From positions 46,836,631 to 46,900,630 of the forward strand of contig JAKGHH010000002.1 of assembly GCA_022828595.1 (NCBI GenBank): a stretch of 64,000 bases of DNA, read 5' to 3'. Positions 22,601 to 34,600 of the stretch are shown here, piece after piece. Position numbers and translations under genes: made by a program. Within the stretch, counting starts at the first letter, position 1, and each line of letters starts with the position of its first letter. The DNA is from Nelumbo lutea. Lineage: Eukaryota > Streptophyta > Magnoliopsida > Proteales > Nelumbonaceae. The notes below the pieces were generated by a model. That model saw only the letters and a list, made by a program, of their open reading frames with translations, made no database searches and was not told the origin of the DNA.

Positions 22601-25600
22601 AATAGAAGCTATAACTTGGGACACCACCAATGATGCAGAGACCTACAGGAAACTGGTTGAAAGAAACAAGGTGTTTGAGTTCTTAACCTGACTAAACCCA
22701 GAATATGATATCACAAAACAGAATATTTTATCCAAGGAGAGTGTCTCATTGTCACAAGCATTTGCATTGGTGAGCAGTGAAGAGAGCAGAAGGATTGTCC
22801 ATGTTCAAGGGGCTGGTATTAGTGATCACTTTGCGAATGTGGGGGTTAAACCCAAAGGAGTTGCAGGGACTTCTAGTGGCTTTGGGAAGAAAGAGGTTGT
22901 ATGTGAGTACTGCAAGAAGCCAAAGCACACCAAAGACAAGTGCTGGAAATTACATCCTAATCTTGTTCCCATTCGGTTTCAGAAAAAGCATGACAGTAAA
23001 AGGATAGGGAGTGCAAATGTGGCTACTAGTCCAGATAGTGACAAGTATTATACTGAACAAATGTTTGCTTGTGCACAGTTGGCAGCCATCAAAGCAGAAT
23101 ATGAAAAGTTTGGGAAGATGATCAGTCATCTAGAGGGTGTGACTTCTTCTTCCAACCCTTCAGGAAATTTGACTTCTTCTGCATTTGCTCATTCAGGTAT
23201 AAGGGCTTCTGCCTTGTTTGTTTCATATGATTTGCTTCATGGACGTGATAAAATCACCTTAGCCGATGTTTCTACCTTCTGCCCTTCATGTACCTAGACT
23301 GAATACAAATTTGTTATCTGTAAGTAGTCTAACCAAGTCATTAAACTGTTGTGTAACCTCCTTTCCTTTCTACTGTGTTTTTCAGGATCTGGAGCATGTA
23401 CCTAGACTAAATACAAATTTGTTATCTGTAAGTAGTCTAACCAAGTCATTAAACTGTTGTGTAACCTCCTTTCCTTTCTACTGTGTTTTTCAAGATCTAG
23501 AGTCTCAGAAGGTGATTGGGTGTGGCCATGAGGCGAAAGGAATATACCTGCTTGATACTCTGGGACAATGTCCTGATCATCCAGGGAATGTTGCTTTTGG
23601 GTCTGTTTCTTCAGTCTATTAGTCGAATTATGTTGTGTAATCTTCGTTTGGGTCATCTTTCTTTTTCTGCTTTGAGTCATTTATTCCCTGAACTGTTCAT
23701 GGGAATTAGTTTGTCTAGTCTTCATTGTGAATCTTGTGAGTTGTCAAAGCATTGTAGAAACAATTATCCTTTGAGCAATAAAAGTTATTTTCCTTTTAAT
23801 ATTGTGCACTCTGATGTGTGGGGGCCTTACCACTTACCCTCTATGGGTGGATACAAATATTTTATCTTGTTTATTGATGACTTTTCTCAACTCACTTGGA
23901 TATTCCTGATGAAATCCCGTGATGAAGTTCCAAGACTTGTAAGACAATTCCATGAATTTGTTCTAACCCAATTTGATACCAGGATTAATATTTTCAGATC
24001 TGACAATGCAAAAGAATATTTTGAGAAGAACTTATCCTGCTATCTCTCTAACATGGGGGTTATTCATCAAAGTTCCTGTGTTAGGACCCCATAACAGAAT
24101 GGAGTTGCTGAAAGAAAAAATAGGCATATTGTTGAAGTTGCAAGAAGTAGTTTGTTTGCCTCACATGTTCCTACAAGGTTTTGGGGTGATGTTGTTCTCA
24201 TTACTACCTACCTTATAAACCGTATGCCATCCAGGGTTTTAGGGTTTAAGTCTCCCTTCAATCTCCTTCATCTGGGCAAGGACCTTTTTCCTATTCCTCT
24301 TCGTGCCTTTGGCTGCACCTGTTATGTACATGTTCCAAGTGTCCAAAGGCATAAATTTGAACCAAAAGCCCACAAGTGTATCTTCCTTGGGTATTTCCCC
24401 ACACAGAAGGGTTACTGTTGTTTTGATCCAAAGACTGGCAAGCGGTATGTCTCAATGGATGTCACCTTTGATGAGCTTTCTCCCTTTTATGGTTCCTCTC
24501 TGGAAGGACATTGTCCACAGGGGGAGGATTTGTCACAGGTGTTTGCTTTTCCTCTTCCTGTCCCAGTTGAGTCTTTTGATGAGTTTGCTTCTCCTTCAAA
24601 TGAATCAAGGAAGGATCAGTCGTTCCATTCTCCCTGTCCCAGTGTTCTTTCTCCTTTACCTCCTCGTCCTATCCTCAATCCCAAGGTGTATCAAAGGCAA
24701 AGATCCAGAAAAGATCAGGTTGTTTCCCCTACAACACATGAGCCTCATGCACTTCCAGTCATAGATGAAACAACAGGTACTGTTTCAGCCCCCTTGGAGC
24801 CATCTTTCCCTGACCTTGATATTCCCATTGTTGTTAGGAAAGGAAAACGGAAGTGTACTGCACATTGCATTTCCAAACACCTTTCTTACAGTCTGCTTTC
24901 CCCTTCATACTTTGCCTATCTCTCTTCTGTTGTCTCTAACCCTATTCCCAAGTCTGTGCCAGAAGCTCTTAATATTCCAGAATGGAGGGATGCTCTGAGA
25001 TCTGAAATTGATGCCCTACACAAGAATGACACTTGGGAAGTGGTTGATTTGCCTGAAAGGAAGGATCCAGTTGGTTGCAAGTGGGTCTTTACCATCAAAT
25101 ATCAAGTTGATGGCACCATCGAGAGGTACAAGGCCAGGCTGGTTGCAAAAGGCTATACATAGACATATGGGATTGATTATCTAGAGACCTTTGCACCTGT
25201 TGCCAATATGACATCTGTGAGGGTTCTTCTATCTCTAACTGCTCACTCTGACTGGCCCCTTTATCAGTTGGATGTAAAGAATGCATTTTTGAATGGTGAA
25301 TTACATGAGGAGGTTTATATGGTTCTTCCTCCAGGGATGTATGGAACAAATATGACAGGAAAGGTATGCAAGTTGAAGAAATCTCTTTATGAACTCAAAT
25401 AGTTCCCTAGAGCATGGTTTGAGAGATTTAGAACAACTCTTGTTAACTTTGGCTATGTACAGACACACTCTCATCATACTCTTTTTGTGAAGAGGAGTGG
25501 ACCTTTGGCAATATACCTCATTGTGTATGTAGATGATATTGTTGTGACTAATAATGATGTTTCAGGAATTCATGATCTCAAATCTTTCCTCCATACAGGG

Positions 25601-28600
25601 TTTGAGATTAAAGGATTGGGGGAATTGAGATACTTCCTTGGCATAGAAGTTGCTAGATCCAAGGATGGGATTCTTATCTCCCAAAGGAAGTATGTTCTTG
25701 ACTTGCTCTCTGAAACTGGGAAGATGGGTGCTAGACCAATTGCTACTCCTATTGATATGAGTCATAAACTCTCTGCTTCAGATGGAACATTGTTAGAAGA
25801 CAAAGGAGTCTTCCAGAGACTTCTTGGGAAACTTCTGTACCTATGCATGACTCGGCCAGATACTGCATATGTTGTCAGTTGCATTAGCCAATTCATGCAT
25901 GCTCCCCGAGACACTCATATGGCAGTAGCAGAGCGAATCCTGTGTTATTTGAAGGGCTCCCCAGGAAAGGAATTTTGTTTGCCAAGCATGGTCATATGAA
26001 ACTTGAAGCTTATACTGATGCTGACTGGGCTGGAAAATTGATGACAGAAAATCTACTTTTGGGTATTGCAGCTTGGTGGCTGGTAATGTTATTTCTTGGA
26101 GAAGCAAGAAGCAACCGGTTGTTGCTCGATCTTCAGCAGAAGCAGAATACAGGGCCACGGCACATGGAGTTTCTAAACTATTGTGGCTAAAATCATTGAT
26201 GGAGGAACTAGGGGTTGAGCATGACAAGCCAATGATGTTGTACTGTGATAATCAGGCCGCCATCAACATTGCTCACAACCCAGTGCAACATGATAGAACT
26301 AAGCATATTGAAGTCGATAGACACTTTATTCGAGAAAGGGTCTCTTCGGGTGAAGTATGTCTTCCTTTCATCACATATGAAGGACAATTAGCAGATTTTC
26401 TCACCAAGGGCATTCCCAAGGTAAAACTTCTGCATGATACTGGCAAGCTTGGCATGATTGACATCTATGCTAAGCTTGAGGGGGAGTTTAGAGAAGATGG
26501 GTTGTAATTTGTAATTTTTTTGCCCATCCTTTCTATGTTATGTTCTTTGTAATTTTTTGCCCAACTAAGGGCCTCCTTGTAATTATTCAAATTTAACTTA
26601 ATAAAAATAGTGTTAGGGTGTTAGAGAGAGAGTAAGGTTTGAAACTCTCATACTCTAAACCCTTATTGCCACCATCTCCTTCTTCACCTTCTACTCCATA
26701 GAAGAAGTATTTTCTATTGTTTTTTCGATTTCTTTTGATTTCTGCATCTATTCTAAACAGTCCCACACTCTCAAAGACTATTTTTCTTCGTTGGGTAATG
26801 GGGTGTTTGGTAGTGCATGACCTGACTCTCTTTCTTTTTTTTTTTTTTATCAATAACACTTTCATTAATTCATCAGTAGAAAATTTACAAGTGGAAGACA
26901 AACACACTTATCTTCCAAGAGTCACAAAGAGCTTCAAGAAAGGAATTAGCCGATCTTTTAATCCAACATGTCTTAACTTCCATCTCCCGCACCTGAATTT
27001 CCTCCTCTCATTATTGTACTTTCATAAATCATTTTGATCTTTAGTCAGCCACCCTATCACCACCTATGAATCCCCTTCAATTATGAGTTTCTTGATGTTC
27101 AATTCCTTAGCTTTCCAGACTTCTTCCATAACTGCAAAGATCTCAGCTCTAAGGGATTCACCCACTCCAATTGGGCCTGAGAACATAGCAGAAATGACCC
27201 CATTTTCATCTCTAAAAACACCCCCGATCCCCGATTGTCCTGGGTTTCCCCTACTACACCCATCAAAGTTTAATTTCAAGAATCCACTAGGTGGGGGGTC
27301 CAAGCCACACTCATTACTGACTTGGTTTGCGTGCAGTTTGCAATTTCACCCCACTTCCTCAACATGTCATCCACAGTGTAATGTGTGAATAGTTCCAAAG
27401 ATTTCAGCCACTGTACCGCCCTAATATGTATGATAGCCCTCAGATCTGCTGCTCCTCTCTGAGTTTCTGAGAATATCCTAGAGTTTCTTTCTTCCCACAG
27501 TGTCCAACATACTGCAGTCCTTAGTCCTCTCCACATTGTCCTTCCCCTTTTTATCCGCCACCTAAAAAAGGAAGGGGAGAAAAGGCCCTGCAAGTTTAAT
27601 GGGGGATTCCAATTGCATCCAAATAAGGAGAAAGCCCAATCCCAAATTGACCTCGCGAAGTGGCAAGACACCAGTAGATGAAAACCAGTCTCCTCATCTG
27701 CTTTACATAGAACACACCACTGAGGTGACAAGCAAGTATTGGGTCTCTTCTTTTGGAGCAGATCACCAGTGTTGATTCTTTCCAGATAGGCTTCCCAACA
27801 AAAACTACCAACCCTAGGGGGTATAGCTCTGCACCAAGCCTCACCAACCTGACTCCCTTTCTTTGAGCAATAGGAATGTCAAGGTCATCTACAGTAGGAG
27901 CAAGGGCATCAATAGATGCAACAAGGCTTGGACTTACCTCTTGGGAGTCTAACGGTGTCGGTTGCTCAATGTTTGGTAGCTCCACATCTTTGTCACATTG
28001 CTGATCTCTACGGCATGTATGTTGGAAGACACGAAAGGGGGCAAGGTCCGAAATAGAAGGAAGAGAGACTTAGCAGACCTGAACCTGCTTCTCCTCTTCT
28101 ACACTACTCTCCCCCTGAAGAGAAGCAGGGAAGAACGGTTCAGACTCAAAGAATGAGACATTCATAGAGACAAAAAACTTATGACTAACGAGATCAAAGC
28201 ACCGATACCATTTTTGAGAAGAGAGATACCCCAGAAAGATATAGGGAATGGACTGAGGGTCTAATTTACTACAAGGCAGAGATAAATCATGGACAAAGGC
28301 ACGACAACCAAATACTCTCATGAGAGACCATGTAGTTCAGCACTCTGGAGGGCATGTGATTGATGACATAAGCAGCTGCAAGTATAGCATCCATCCAAAA
28401 CTTTTTTGGAACATTCATATATAACATCATCCCTCGAGGTACCTCAAGGAAGTGTTTGTTTTTTCTTTCTGCAAAGATGGGGGTGCATAAGTCTGAACTT
28501 TTTTTTTGGCTCAGTTGTAATTTGTGTTGTTGTAGTTTAGGTTCACACCTCGCGTCCCTATTGAGATGGCTTGTCTCGTAAATTTTGATGTATTCCCTTC

Positions 28601-31600
28601 TCTTTTTTAATAAAACTCTATCATTTATCAGAAAAAGAAAAAGATAATGGAAGAATAACACTCATGAGCTGTCATACTAGAAAATAATAGCCGATGCTTT
28701 TGTCATATTTGAGATGCTAAAAGTTGAAGTTGAAGAATTTGGACTGGACACTTGCAATCAGTAGAGAACAAAAGGGAACCAAGTAACCAACTATTCTATA
28801 CTAAGCATGAATCCTGAACTTATTTTTCAAGTGTCTTTCCATGTCTCTTTCCACCCCAATTCCCACTCCCCCTTTCCTGTGCATGTGAATATGAGATGTA
28901 TGCTTATTTTTGAAGTGTCATTCCATGTCTCTTTCCACCCCAATTCCCACTCCCCCTTTCCTGTGCATGTGGATATGAGATGTATGCAAACATAACCAAT
29001 TATAATGTTATGCTTGCCAATCTTGGAAGTAGCAATGCATTTTATCTCTTAGCATCTTTCAGCAGAAAATTTGAATTTCATATCCATGAAGTGCTCTTGT
29101 CATCCTGCTTTCTTTTTTGTTCTCTTCATTCACTTCTGAATGAAATAAATCACCAGGAAGCTGAAATAGCTCAAATAGACTACCAGATAACCATTGGGAG
29201 CATAAAAATGAGCATCATTGTGAGTTTCAATCTGATTGTAAAGCTGCATCAATACATTGAGCAGAGGCATATTATTATAATTCCTACTTGTCAGATTTCA
29301 AGGTATGATGGGCTGACTAGTACCTCGGAGGCCAAAAATACAGATTTGAATGGCACAATAAGATGAAGAGAGCACAACCTCTCTCACAGAAATCCTAAAC
29401 CCCAAAACACCCAAAACCTCTCAACTTCTCTCTCAAGCCAAAAGATACATAATAGAGAAAACCCCAAACTACATAACTTATTGTGTTCACGCCGGACCCA
29501 AAAGCTGGAATTTTGCCTACAAACTACATAACTTATCGTATTCAGGTCGGACCCAAGGCACAATAAGGAATTCAAGGCATGGGTCATGATGTGGGTCACA
29601 CTTGTATTGTTGGAATTTTCTCAACTTGATCTGGAGCGGGTCATGACGTGGGTCACAATAAAGAATCCAAGGCACAAACATAATAGTTGGTTTTATTAAT
29701 TTCTTTTTTTTTTTTTTTGGAAGCAAATAAAATCCAAAAGATCCACTTGTATTGTAAAAACTAAAAAAGGCCAGAAAACTTCTGTATAACATCTTTCATC
29801 TATTTTTCCTCTTTCATGGCAGAAAAAGAAATGCAAACAATGTTACCTCCTCTTTCACCACCATGTACACATTTTCATATATTTTAATGAAAATTTCCAT
29901 TGTTGATTCCAGAATAAGGGGGGAAAATGATACAACAAAAACCATTGGTAAACATCCTGTTTGTATCCCCATATATCAAGTAATATATGTTCAGTTATTT
30001 TGAGACCCAGAATTCCAGAAAATGTTGCTATATAGTTCTGTCAATTCAATAATGGACATCTATTCCAATTTCTGAGTTTCACCTTATATGGTTTTATACA
30101 GAAGGGGATCATGAACCTCTTTGTGATGATGAGATATGTTAAGTTGCTCTTAGAAATTTATGAAAAATCAAGATTTAGTCTAAAGCCTGAATTGATTGGT
30201 CAAAATTTTGAAATGAAACATTGTCATAAAGTCAGTACTATGCTTTTGAACCTTTCAACCAATGTTTGTGATTAGTATTAATTCAATCTTTCTTCATTCA
30301 ATTGCGTTGTCCACACTCCACAGGAAGATATTGGCAGAAGGTTGCAGAGGAACGCAGGAGAAAACCATATAGCATTACTCTTGCTGACAAAAATGCACCT
30401 AATGAAGAGGTCTGGAGGCAGGTAAGCTTTGGCACTATATGACTTTTAACATGTACTGTTTTAATGTACACTATTTACCACATCCTTCTCCCTCTGTAAG
30501 GGTTCACTGTTATGGACATTTTCCAATTTTGCAGATTGAGGACATGTGTCGAAGCACAAGGGCTTCTGCTGTTCCAGTGATTCCTGATTCTGAAGGTTAT
30601 TATCTTGTTCCCTTGGAAGTACAAGTTCCATTTGCATTCAGTTTGTCTCTGGTGCAATAATTTACCACATCTAGCATGTCTTCTTTGCTGAGTGCTTCCT
30701 TTAAGGAAGTTATCGCCTAAAGGATTGGAATTGGAGAACCAGATTTGTGTTTCCACAATGAATAGCGATGGACATTGGCATTGATGATTATCAATAGCGA
30801 TGGACATTACTTTATTGTTCAAAGTAAACCTTAAAATTGCTTTTGGAAACTTAGCCATTAGTCATCCTTACAGAATTACAAAAATTTAGCTACTGTGCAA
30901 GGAGAAACAATTTTAGGCCCAGCTCTGGGATGACTGACTTCTTGTAATATGAACCTTGCTTGCCTTGGTTTTAGTGCAGGTCATGAAAAATTAAATTTGA
31001 TAACATATTGTTATCTTTACTTGCACAAGTGCATAGCACGTGCCCTCACACTAGTAAAAGAAAACAATTTTAGGCCCAGCTATGGCCTGCATTATTCTAG
31101 AGGCAGCTCGTTCCCCAAGTTTTCTGGGGCTTGGGTACCCCATGAGCCCGTTTCATCCATGTGCATGCATCCTTGCATGCTACATAATCTACTATTTTCA
31201 CTATATTATGTTGAGAGGCAAAGTTTATGCATTTTGCACTATTTGTCAGACATGATTTTGATGCTTAACTACCATTTTATCACCTTGATACTTCGATCCT
31301 TTTAGCTACCATTCTATGACCACAAAGCTTCTTATTTTAGCAATTCTTTTCTTGCATATTTTTGTTATCATTTGTCAGTGTGTCATTCTAGTTGTACCTT
31401 ACCTTTGATACTTTGATCCTTTTAGAATGCTGGCTAAACTTTCATAGTTGCTCTTACTGGGATAAGAGCATGCATCACAGTGGCCTTTTCTTACTGTTTC
31501 TCTGGCATACAAGTGGAAAAACTATAGGCCACTAATCAAATAAGTTACAATTGGTACTCATAAAAAAAGTCACAATAGGTTGAGATGCCAAAATCACCTA

Positions 31601-34600
31601 GTTTCTGCAAAATTTGATTCAGTGTACATCCACCATTGGATAAGCTCTTTTTTTTTTAATCTTTTTGTTTGAAATTTACAGGAACTGATACAAATCCGTT
31701 TTCACTTGATGCATTAGCTGTTTTCATTTTCCGTGTGCTTCAGCGAGTTAATCACCCGGTATGCTTGTATTTTTTTTATTAATTCTCTTTTTAGGTGAAG
31801 AGGATATGTGCTGTGTGGTTAAATTTAATCATCACCTCTATACAATAGTTCTTATTTTGTAATTAACTTTTTTGCAAACATAATTGCAAGTTCATATTGA
31901 TGAATTGATTGAAGGATAAACCCCTATACAAAATATTAATTGGCCTCTATAGGGTAGTCAATGTTCAAAGTTTACATGTTTGCATACATCTATGCACTAC
32001 TGTTAGATATAAAGATGATTCTCTTCCAGTTATCAAAGCAATTCCAAAATCTCAGGCAAGGTTACTCATGGGCCACCTTTTCCTAGGGTCATAAGCCTGT
32101 ATAATGATGGGCAGGACTTGGTTAGGTTCCTCAAAACCCAATCAGGCCAGGCCAAATAGATGCTATTCATGTTATGTATTTTTAACAGTGATGTTTTATG
32201 TTTTCAAAGGAGAAGAAGAAAGAGAGGAGAGAAAAAAGTGAGAGTCAAAAGTTCTGGCTGGCAGCGTCATGTATTCTATTTAGGGCAAATTTCCTGAAGT
32301 ACTCCTAAGTTTTAGGAAATTGACCAACCATACTCCTGCTGTTTACATATTGTCTTAAAGTACCCCCAAGTTTTCTGACAATTGACTAAGTCCTCCCTTG
32401 CTGTTAACATCTGTTAGTGTTTCATCACAAACTGTTCACATGTGACACCACATGATGTATAGAAATTTTTTAAAACCCAATAAACCATTGGTCAGTGATT
32501 CTGTGCTTGAACAGTTTGCTTCAACCACATCGTTCATAAATGGTTGTGTTTCAATATGTTGCCGATATCTTGCATGGATAGAGCAAATTTGCTCGATAAT
32601 AATACCTTTTCCAATACTTTATTGCAAACTTAGGGGTACTTTAAAGCGTAGAAGGTATACTTTAATCATTTTCTCAGTGCTTTTCACTGTTTGCAATGAA
32701 GTATTATTATAGATGAGTGTACTTTGGGTTACTGATAATGACCTGAGGACCGTCTGGGTTGCAGGGAGTGGTAGCTTCAGGGATCACCTTCGCTGTTCAG
32801 ATCTGGTGCATTGACAGGGGTGACCATGTGTTTGTGGCAGTGTACCAACCTGTACAAACCTGGTTGTTGCCATTATGGCCTCCATTGCTTTAGGTGAACA
32901 GTTCTACTTGGGAGGGTGGGTATTCTTCAGAAATTTCCACAGTTCTAGTTCTACCCCACTTTCTTTCTTTCTTGTTTTTGTGGAACAACTTCTCAGGCCA
33001 CCCAGATGGCTGACATTCAGGTATCACCAGCCAGATGGTGGCTGCTAGAAATCTACTCCATGGATGGTTAAGAAGAGGGTATTGGGTTAGCTCTCTCCAT
33101 TGCTTGAATGGCAAAAGAAATGCCTGAGTTACTAGACAATGTGGATCCTCATTTAGATCACGAGACAACCAAATGGATTTTTGCAGTTTTCTAGGAATTA
33201 CAGGGAAGGACGGACTCTTTGGTTTAATTGGAGGATTTGTAGTGGGGCAATGTTTATGTTCAGAGTGGGCCCCAAACAGTGTCAATTTAAACTAATAAAA
33301 GGTAAAAGGAATTCCAGAAGGGTGGATGGGTTTCCAGAAGTGGGAAGGTTGTTCTTGTTTTTGGGGTTTTCTCCTTTGAGAATATGGGAAAGAGCAGCAA
33401 GGTGTTATTCAAATGTTTCATTTTGAACATTTAAAGAAGACTGATGGGCAAAATATGTTCCTTCTTTCTATTAACGAATGTTAGCAACAAGGGAGGATTG
33501 GTCAATTGTCAGAAACTTAAGAGTGTGGTCAGTTTCCTAAACAGTAGGGGTAGAGTTTGTCAGAAACTTAAGACCATATGTAAACAGTAGGGGTAGAGTT
33601 TGTCAATTTCCTAAACCACCATATCTCTAAGACCTAATTGCCAGTAATAACTATGTCATCCACATAGACTATCAAGGCTGCAGTTTTTCCTTGTTCCTTC
33701 TTTACAAAGAGTGTGGTCAGTTTGGCACTATCTGAACCAGGCCCTAGGGGATTGATTGAACCCATACAGAGACTTCTTCAATTTGCAAACTTTCTGTTCA
33801 CTACCCTTAGCACGGAAACTGGGAGGTTGGGTCATGTACACCTCTTTCTCCAAATCACCATTCAATAAAGCATTTTTAATATATAATTGGAGTTCCCAAT
33901 CCGGACTTTCTGTTAGAGAGAGGAGGACCTGAATAGAGTTCATTTTTTCTATTGGAGCAAAGGTTTCTATACAATCAACCCTATACACTTGAGTAAAACC
34001 TTTTGCAATCAAGCGAGCCTTATATCTCTCAATTGTGCACCTATTTACACCACCCAAGTTCCTTTCCTTCAGGAAGATCTACCAACTCCCATGTGCCATT
34101 CTATGCAAGGCATTAATCTCCTCCTTCATAGCATTTGTTCATTCGGGAATTGATAAAGCCTCTACAACACTCTTAGGAAGGGGGAACACTATCAATTGCT
34201 GAAAGGAAAGCACGAAATGAGGGTGAAATATTCTCATAGGATCAGAAGTGAGCCATAGGGTGGTGTGTGGTACATGATTTGACACCTTTCCTCTTTGCAA
34301 TGGGAAAATCCAGGTCATAATTTGAAGTATCAATATCAATAGGTTCAGGGGTATCAACCAGAATGATGGTATCCGGATGGGGTGAGGAATCTAACCCCTG
34401 AGAGTCCGATGGCATTGGTTGCACAACTTCAAGTTGCTCCATAACTGTTGAACTTTGCTGCCTTAGCTTTTATAACATTGTCTATGGAAGACATAGAATG
34501 GAGGAGGGTTAAGAAGAGGAGGTAACCGAAAATAGGGAGTATTCTCAAAGAACAAGACAACCATAGACACAAACTATTTTCTAGAAATGGGGTCAAAACA

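Larger units (their letters stand above)
20926..26790 (+). mobile_element. Copia-2 LTR retrotransposon, nested in element A pol
   Basis: 5.87 kb with a perfect TTGGG duplication. Order: 5' LTR 20926-21282, primer site 21283, non-coding leader to 22127, gag, defective protease region, integrase, RT, RNase H, polypurine tract, 3' LTR 26487-26790. The LTRs differ by about ten substitutions in about 270 aligned bases, plus a roughly 53-base deletion in the 3' copy. It is in the same orientation as the host tRNA ligase gene. The protease active site appears deleted, and several stops lie in gag, integrase and RT, so it is non-autonomous. Confidence 0.93.
19045..28490 (-). mobile_element. Copia element A (minus strand), 5'-truncated and host to two later insertions
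   Basis: Read on the minus strand: integrase piece and linker 28490-27848, a short coding bridge 26837-26791, RT/RNase H 20925-19330, polypurine tract 19328-19321, 3' LTR 19319-19045. The pieces rejoin exactly once the LINE (26838-27847) and copia-2 (20926-26790) are removed: IAQRKGVR / [10 protein letters not shown] / [16 protein letters not shown]. Its 5' LTR, gag, protease and first half of integrase are absent. It lies antisense to the tRNA ligase gene in intron 4. Confidence 0.85.

Noticed and set aside
28807..28995. Tandem repeat considered as a CRISPR-like or protein-repeat array
   Set aside because: Only two long adjoining units without spacers, in a plant intron; a simple duplication.
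32890..33285. Open frame of 131 codons inside MULE-1 (minus)
   Set aside because: No transposase or other recognisable motif and no similar frame in MULE-2; probably chance.
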